Source: Planctomycetota bacterium
GTDB taxonomy: Bacteria > Planctomycetota > Brocadiia > SM23-32
Assembly (NCBI GenBank): GCA_018400625.1
Contig: JAGYMJ010000287.1
Location: forward strand, 1-9,544
Direction of reading: 5' to 3'
DNA: 9,544 bases
Positions within the stretch are counted from its first letter, which is position 1; each line of letters opens with the position of its first letter. A program made the position numbers and the translations under genes. The notes under the pieces were generated by a model. That model saw only the letters and a program-made list of their open reading frames with translations. It was not told where the DNA came from and searched no databases. Shown one piece after another: positions 6,013 through 9,544 of the stretch.

Positions 6013-7197
6013 GTGAAAGAAAACGAACAAAATAATTATATAAGCTGCAAGAATGGTAACCCGGCAAGTATCGACGGTCTGGTAATGTCGGAGAGAGCGC
6101 GCCGAATCCGGCGTGGGGGCGGGATGCTGATGCACCTTTTCCTGCTGCTCATCACGGCGAGTTCGGCGATTGCCGTGCTGTTTATCTTTTTCTACATCGG
6201 ACGCGATGCGATACCTTTTTTTCAGTCTCGGGGATTCGTTGAATTCTTTTCCAAAAACAACTGGTATCCATCCTCCGAGAATGCACGTTTCGGGGCGCTG
6301 GCGATTTTTTACGGGTCGGGAATTGTGGCGCTGGCCTCGATCCTCATTGCCGTGCCCGTCGGCGTGGCGGCTTCGGTATGCCTGAGCGATATATTGTCGT
6401 TTAAGGCGCGCCAGATCGCCAAGCCGATCATTGAAATCCTGGCCGCCATACCGTCGGTGGCGTATGGTTTTTTCGCGCTCGTGCTGCTGGCCCCCATGAT
6501 GCAGAACATGGGCGGGCTGCTGCTGGCCGTTGTGACCACGGTTTTCCTGGCACCGGTCACACTGATTGTTTTGATATTGTTTTCCGACATTGCCTCCTCA
6601 AAATTCCGCCCGACTCTGCGCCGCCATATGCGTATCGCTTTGATGATTGGGGGTGGAGTGATGGGGATAATCGCTCTTTTTGCGCTTTTTTCAAAATTGG
6701 CCGCGATACAGATCACCAGCGGCACCAACGCACTGAATGTCTCGATTATTTTGGCGATCATGGCGCTGCCGACAATTGTCAGTGTCGCGGAGGATGCGCT
6801 GCAGGCTGCTGGGAGCGGCCTGCGCGAAGGGAGCTATGCGATGGGTGCAACGCGGGCCGAGACAATGATCAGGGTCGTCATCCCCGCCGCAAGCAGCGGC
6901 ATTTGCGCGGCTGTGATCCTCGGCTTTATGCGCGCTATCGGAGAAACGATGGTGGTCTGGATGGCGTCCGGAAACGCCGCCCAGATACCGCAACCGTGGT
7001 ATAACCTGCTGGAGCCGGTGCGCACACTGACGGCCACGATCGCGGGTGATATGGGCGAGGCCGACCATATAACGGGTGCAGACCGGTATCATGTGCTCTT
7101 CGCCATGGGCCTGTGCCTTCTTGTCATATCTTTTGTGTTGAATCTACTGAGTGAATGGGCCGTGATGCGCAGCCGGAAGAAGATGCGTGGTGAGTAA
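6013..7197 (+). CDS. pstC: Phosphate ABC transporter permease PstC
   Basis: PstC is an inner-membrane permease that pairs with PstA to form the phosphate channel. The protein is 394 residues against roughly 300-330 usual. A basic N-terminus precedes TM1 (about 38-62). Further membrane segments lie at about 95-125 and 135-163. The cytoplasmic EAA loop that contacts PstB runs about 260-297 (EDALQAAGSGLREGSYAMGA). RAIGETMVVWMASGN (307-321) is a strong PstC signature. A last TM is at about 360-383. An unusual extra hydrophobic stretch occupies about 168-230 between the second core helix pair and LAIMALPTIVSVAEDAL. The GTG start at 6013 is 12 bases after GAGGA; ATG 6085 (residue 25) is an alternative with no clear ribosome site but a more typical N-terminus. 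The pstA gene follows after 20 bases. Confidence 0.93.
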   Translation: MKENEQNNYISCKNGNPASIDGLVMSERARRIRRGGGMLMHLFLLLITASSAIAVLFIFFYIGRDAIPFFQSRGFVEFFSKNNWYPSSENARFGALAIFYGSGIVALASILIAVPVGVAASVCLSDILSFKARQIAKPIIEILAAIPSVAYGFFALVLLAPMMQNMGGLLLAVVTTVFLAPVTLIVLILFSDIASSKFRPTLRRHMRIALMIGGGVMGIIALFALFSKLAAIQITSGTNALNVSIILAIMALPTIVSVAEDALQAAGSGLREGSYAMGATRAETMIRVVIPAASSGICAAVILGFMRAIGETMVVWMASGNAAQIPQPWYNLLEPVRTLTATIAGDMGEADHITGADRYHVLFAMGLCLLVISFVLNLLSEWAVMRSRKKMRGE

Positions 7198-7217
7198 TAT
7201 TCGGAGAAAAATATAAC

Positions 7218-8564
7218 ATGGAAATTGAAACACGAAAAATTCTGAATAAGTCATTTACGGGCACAGGATGGCTCTCAATAGCCCTGCTGGCGGGCGCCCT
7301 GGTTGTTTTCTTAGCCCCTATTGTTGTGCGGGGCATGGGAGCTTTCGTATTTCGCAGCACCGTCGAGTTTCGGGTGATGCAGGATGATATTTTTGAACGC
7401 GGCAATAAAGATAAGCTGGAAGAAGACCTGAGGAAGGCCCGGGCGGCGCGCGAGCCGGTCTATGAAAAACTCGAGGCGTTTGAACAGGAACTGGAGGAGA
7501 TGAGTATTGTTGACCGTTTAGAGTACCGCGACTCGTATGATGAGCTTCGGAATGCCGTGCGGGAACTTCTGGGCCCCGCCCCCGGCGAAGAACGGGCTTC
7601 GCTGCCGCGCAATCGGTATGGGCAGACGAGGATGGATCGCGCCGGGCATTCGCTGCACCACCTGCTGTATATCGAGACGTATGATTACAGCGACCCGACC
7701 CGAATGGGCGAACTCATCTATGAGCCCAGAAGCCAGGAATTCGAAGGCACGGCCCTGGAAGGATTGTTTGAGTATGCCGAGAACAACTTCGAGGCGATGA
7801 TGCGCCCCCGGACGGAGTTCTATTGGCAGTTTTTGATCGATCAGCCCGTCGATTCCAATATTTTCGGTGGGATTTGGCCGGCGATACTGGGCACTTTTTA
7901 TCTGACGCTCGGCGCGATCATCTTCGCGGTGCCGATGGGAGTGCTGTCCGCCATTTATCTCGTTGAATACGCCGCCGACAACTGGATGGTGAGCCTTTTG
8001 CGCACGTTCGTGAGCACGCTGGCCGGCGTTCCGAGCATCGTATTCGGACTGTTCGGCCTGGCGTTTTTCATCAACACCATCGGTGTGTCCGAATCCAAGA
8101 GCGTGTTGGCGGGTTCCCTGACCCTGGGTTTGCTTATCCTTCCGATGGTGATACGCTCGTCGGAGGAAGCGATCCGGGCGGTGCCGATGGAATACAAAGA
8201 GGCGTCGCTTGGATTGGGAGCCGGAAAATGGCGCACGGTTCTGACCGTTATTCTTCCCTCGGCCCTGCCGGGAATCATCACCGGGATTATCATTTCCATG
8301 GGGCGGGCGGCCGGCGAGACCGCACCGATCATCTTTACCGCCGCCGTGAGCGTCGGCCGGGCGCTGAAACCCTCGCAGGTCTTTACGAATCCCACCCCCG
8401 CGCTGCCCTGGAATATCTACAACCTGGCCACCGAACACGAAATGGTGGATGAGATCAGACACGTGCAGTTCGGTATGGTTCTGACATTGATCGTTCTGGT
8501 TCTGCTTCTCAACATGACGGCCATTGTATTGCGTGCAAGAATTTCTAAAAAACTCAAGGGGTAA
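7218..8564 (+). CDS. pstA: Phosphate ABC transporter permease PstA with large extra-membrane insert
   Basis: PstA is the second permease subunit of the phosphate importer. At 448 residues it is much longer than the typical 280-300. TM1 is at about 17-36. Residues about 47-210 form a hydrophilic insert: a charged, probably coiled-coil part ([20 protein letters not shown], 64-83, to about 118), then a Pro/Arg-rich and acidic part ending near the [17 protein letters not shown] segment (203-219). The canonical core follows: [24 protein letters not shown] (218-241), [18 protein letters not shown] (267-284), the EAA loop (about 316-355, [20 protein letters not shown]) and [14 protein letters not shown] (362-375). 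A last TM is at about 417-438. By topology the insert should face the periplasm, towards PstS. CGGAGAAA supplies the ribosome site. The pstB gene follows after 5 bases. Confidence 0.94.
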   Translation: MEIETRKILNKSFTGTGWLSIALLAGALVVFLAPIVVRGMGAFVFRSTVEFRVMQDDIFERGNKDKLEEDLRKARAAREPVYEKLEAFEQELEEMSIVDRLEYRDSYDELRNAVRELLGPAPGEERASLPRNRYGQTRMDRAGHSLHHLLYIETYDYSDPTRMGELIYEPRSQEFEGTALEGLFEYAENNFEAMMRPRTEFYWQFLIDQPVDSNIFGGIWPAILGTFYLTLGAIIFAVPMGVLSAIYLVEYAADNWMVSLLRTFVSTLAGVPSIVFGLFGLAFFINTIGVSESKSVLAGSLTLGLLILPMVIRSSEEAIRAVPMEYKEASLGLGAGKWRTVLTVILPSALPGIITGIIISMGRAAGETAPIIFTAAVSVGRALKPSQVFTNPTPALPWNIYNLATEHEMVDEIRHVQFGMVLTLIVLVLLLNMTAIVLRARISKKLKG

Positions 8565-8569
8565 TAACA

Positions 8570-9409
8570 ATGATAGATTTCTCTGTAAAAGATGATGTTT
8601 TCCTGAAGGATTCCGAACAGAGCCGGGAGAGTGTGACGGACAATGGATTGAGCAAAGATTGCCATGTATGCTCCGACAGCCTCTCGGTTTTCTACGGAGA
8701 CGACCAGGCCGTGGTCGAGGCCAGTTTCGGTATGCCGCGGGGTGATGTTACCGCTATAATAGGACCGAGCGGATGCGGAAAGAGTACATTCCTGAGGGCC
8801 ATCAACCGAATGAATGACCTGATCCCCTCCTGCCGGGTCGAGGGAAAATTGCTTTTTGACGGAGAAGACATTTACGGGCCGCGGGTCGACGTTGTAACTC
8901 TGAGGCGGAAAGTCGGCATGGTTTTCCAAAAACCCAACCCTTTCCCCAAATCGATCTTCGATAATGTCGCTTACGGCCCGCGAATCCACGGCGTGCGTCG
9001 GAAAAGTCAATTGATGGACATTGTGGAGCAAAGCCTTGTTCGCGCCGCACTCTGGGATGAAGTGAAAGACCGGTTGAAACTGAATGCGCTGGGTCTGTCC
9101 GGCGGACAGCAGCAGAGGTTGTGCATAGCGCGTGCTCTGGCGGTGAACCCGGAAATCCTGCTGATGGACGAGCCGACCTCGGCGTTGGACCCGAAATCCA
9201 CAACACGGATAGAAGACCTTATCGATGAGTTGAAAGGCGAATACACGATTGTTATCGTCACACACAACATGCAGCAGGCGGCGCGGGTATCGGACTATAC
9301 CGCTTTTTTGTATGAAGGAGAACTGATAGAATTTGATGTTACGAAAAAACTCTTTACTAAACCGAGCGAAGAAAGAACGGAGAATTATATCACCGGCCGG
9401 TTTGGATAA
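8570..9409 (+). CDS. pstB: Phosphate ABC transporter ATPase PstB
   Basis: PstB is the ATP-hydrolysing subunit that drives phosphate import through PstC/PstA, on the cytoplasmic face. All ABC motifs are present: Walker [10 protein letters not shown] (65-73), Q-loop [18 protein letters not shown] (119-136, with the PstB-type PNPFP), signature LSGGQQQR (176-183), Walker B ILLMDE (196-201) with the catalytic Glu, D-loop SALD and H-loop His232. The C-terminal ENYITGRFG ending is typical of PstB. The 279 residues exceed the usual 250-260 because of an N-terminal extension of about 30 hydrophilic residues holding CHVC (31-34). AAGGGG lies 8 bases before ATG 8570. The pstA stop is only 5 bases upstream, which indicates coupled translation. 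Confidence 0.96.
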   Translation: MIDFSVKDDVFLKDSEQSRESVTDNGLSKDCHVCSDSLSVFYGDDQAVVEASFGMPRGDVTAIIGPSGCGKSTFLRAINRMNDLIPSCRVEGKLLFDGEDIYGPRVDVVTLRRKVGMVFQKPNPFPKSIFDNVAYGPRIHGVRRKSQLMDIVEQSLVRAALWDEVKDRLKLNALGLSGGQQQRLCIARALAVNPEILLMDEPTSALDPKSTTRIEDLIDELKGEYTIVIVTHNMQQAARVSDYTAFLYEGELIEFDVTKKLFTKPSEERTENYITGRFG

Positions 9410-9423
9410 TTCGGAGGAAAGAA

Positions 9424-9544
9424 ATGTCTATACATCTCAAAAGAGAAATAGAAAACCTGAAAAACTTACTGCTGAAACTCGGCACACTTGTTGAGGAAAA
9501 CACTTCAAGAGCGGTCGAAGCGCTCGAAAAGCGCGATAAAAAAC
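9424..9544 (+). CDS. phoU: Phosphate signalling protein PhoU, 3' end cut by window
   Basis: PhoU is a cytoplasmic helical-bundle protein that links PstSCAB activity to the PhoR/PhoB-type two-component system and represses the regulon when phosphate is plentiful. Only the first 40 residues are visible. The pattern His-Leu-x-Arg-Glu-Ile-Glu-x-Leu-Lys, then LLLKLGTLVEENTSRAVEAL, then LysArgAsp, is the PhoU N-terminal helix with its metal-cluster-proximal acidic residues. ATG 9424 lies 6 bases after GGAGG, and the gene follows pstB by 14 bases, the standard operon order. Confidence 0.9.
   Translation, partial: MSIHLKREIENLKNLLLKLGTLVEENTSRAVEALEKRDKK

Noticed and set aside
5994..6035. 13-codon frame overlapping the pstC start
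   Set aside because: No Shine-Dalgarno upstream of ATG 5994; its GAGGA more likely serves as the pstC ribosome site.
7518..8570. 350-codon open frame on the minus strand opposite pstA
   Set aside because: It is a shadow of the GC-rich third positions of pstA. Its translation is rich in His, Arg and Gln, with no domain.
8417..9265. 282-codon open frame on the minus strand opposite pstB
   Set aside because: It is antisense to a complete, motif-perfect pstB and has no recognisable domain.

Overview
The window reads entirely on the + strand and has two parts. Positions 1 to about 3190 hold two catabolic-type genes. The first is the 3' portion of a GH42-like beta-galactosidase. The second is a uroporphyrinogen-decarboxylase (URO-D) superfamily protein that carries the His-x-Cys...Cys zinc-ligand pattern of corrinoid/CoM methyltransferases. 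Positions about 3400 to 9544 are a phosphate-acquisition block: an outer-membrane porin, then pstS, pstC, pstA, pstB and the first 40 codons of phoU, where the window ends.

The most informative signal lies between genes. The AT-rich leaders of the porin and of pstS each contain four 7-bp units of a TTAACAT/CTAACAC type repeated at exactly 11-bp steps (starts 3464, 3475, 3486, 3497 and 4786, 4797, 4808, 4819). In both cases an AT-rich -10-like hexamer begins 9 bases after the end of the last unit. This is the geometry of PhoB/PhoP-type Pho boxes. It ties the porin to the pst operon as one phosphate-starvation regulon, in which the porin would admit phosphate through the outer membrane, PstS would capture it in the periplasm, PstCA/PstB would import it and PhoU would signal the state.

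The organism is Gram-negative: the porin has a signal peptide and a C-terminal Phe, and there is a periplasmic PstS. GH42-like glycosidases next to URO-D/methyltransferase-like proteins are familiar from polysaccharide-degrading members of the PVC group (Lentisphaerota, Kiritimatiellota, Verrucomicrobiota). That placement is an inference and is weak, because the porin itself looks like the proteobacterial general-porin family.

Other points of note are a PstA with a charged extra-membrane insert of about 165 residues after its first membrane segment, and a PstC with an extra hydrophobic stretch ahead of its EAA loop. There is a strong hairpin between pstS and pstC, and a nested inverted repeat in the non-coding stretch after the URO-D gene. 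Two well-placed Shine-Dalgarno sequences each precede only a three-codon ORF (Met-x-Lys-stop). I see no mobile elements, tRNA, rRNA or CRISPR arrays. No clearly novel multi-gene system is evident; the window is best read as a Pho regulon with some unusual architectural details.
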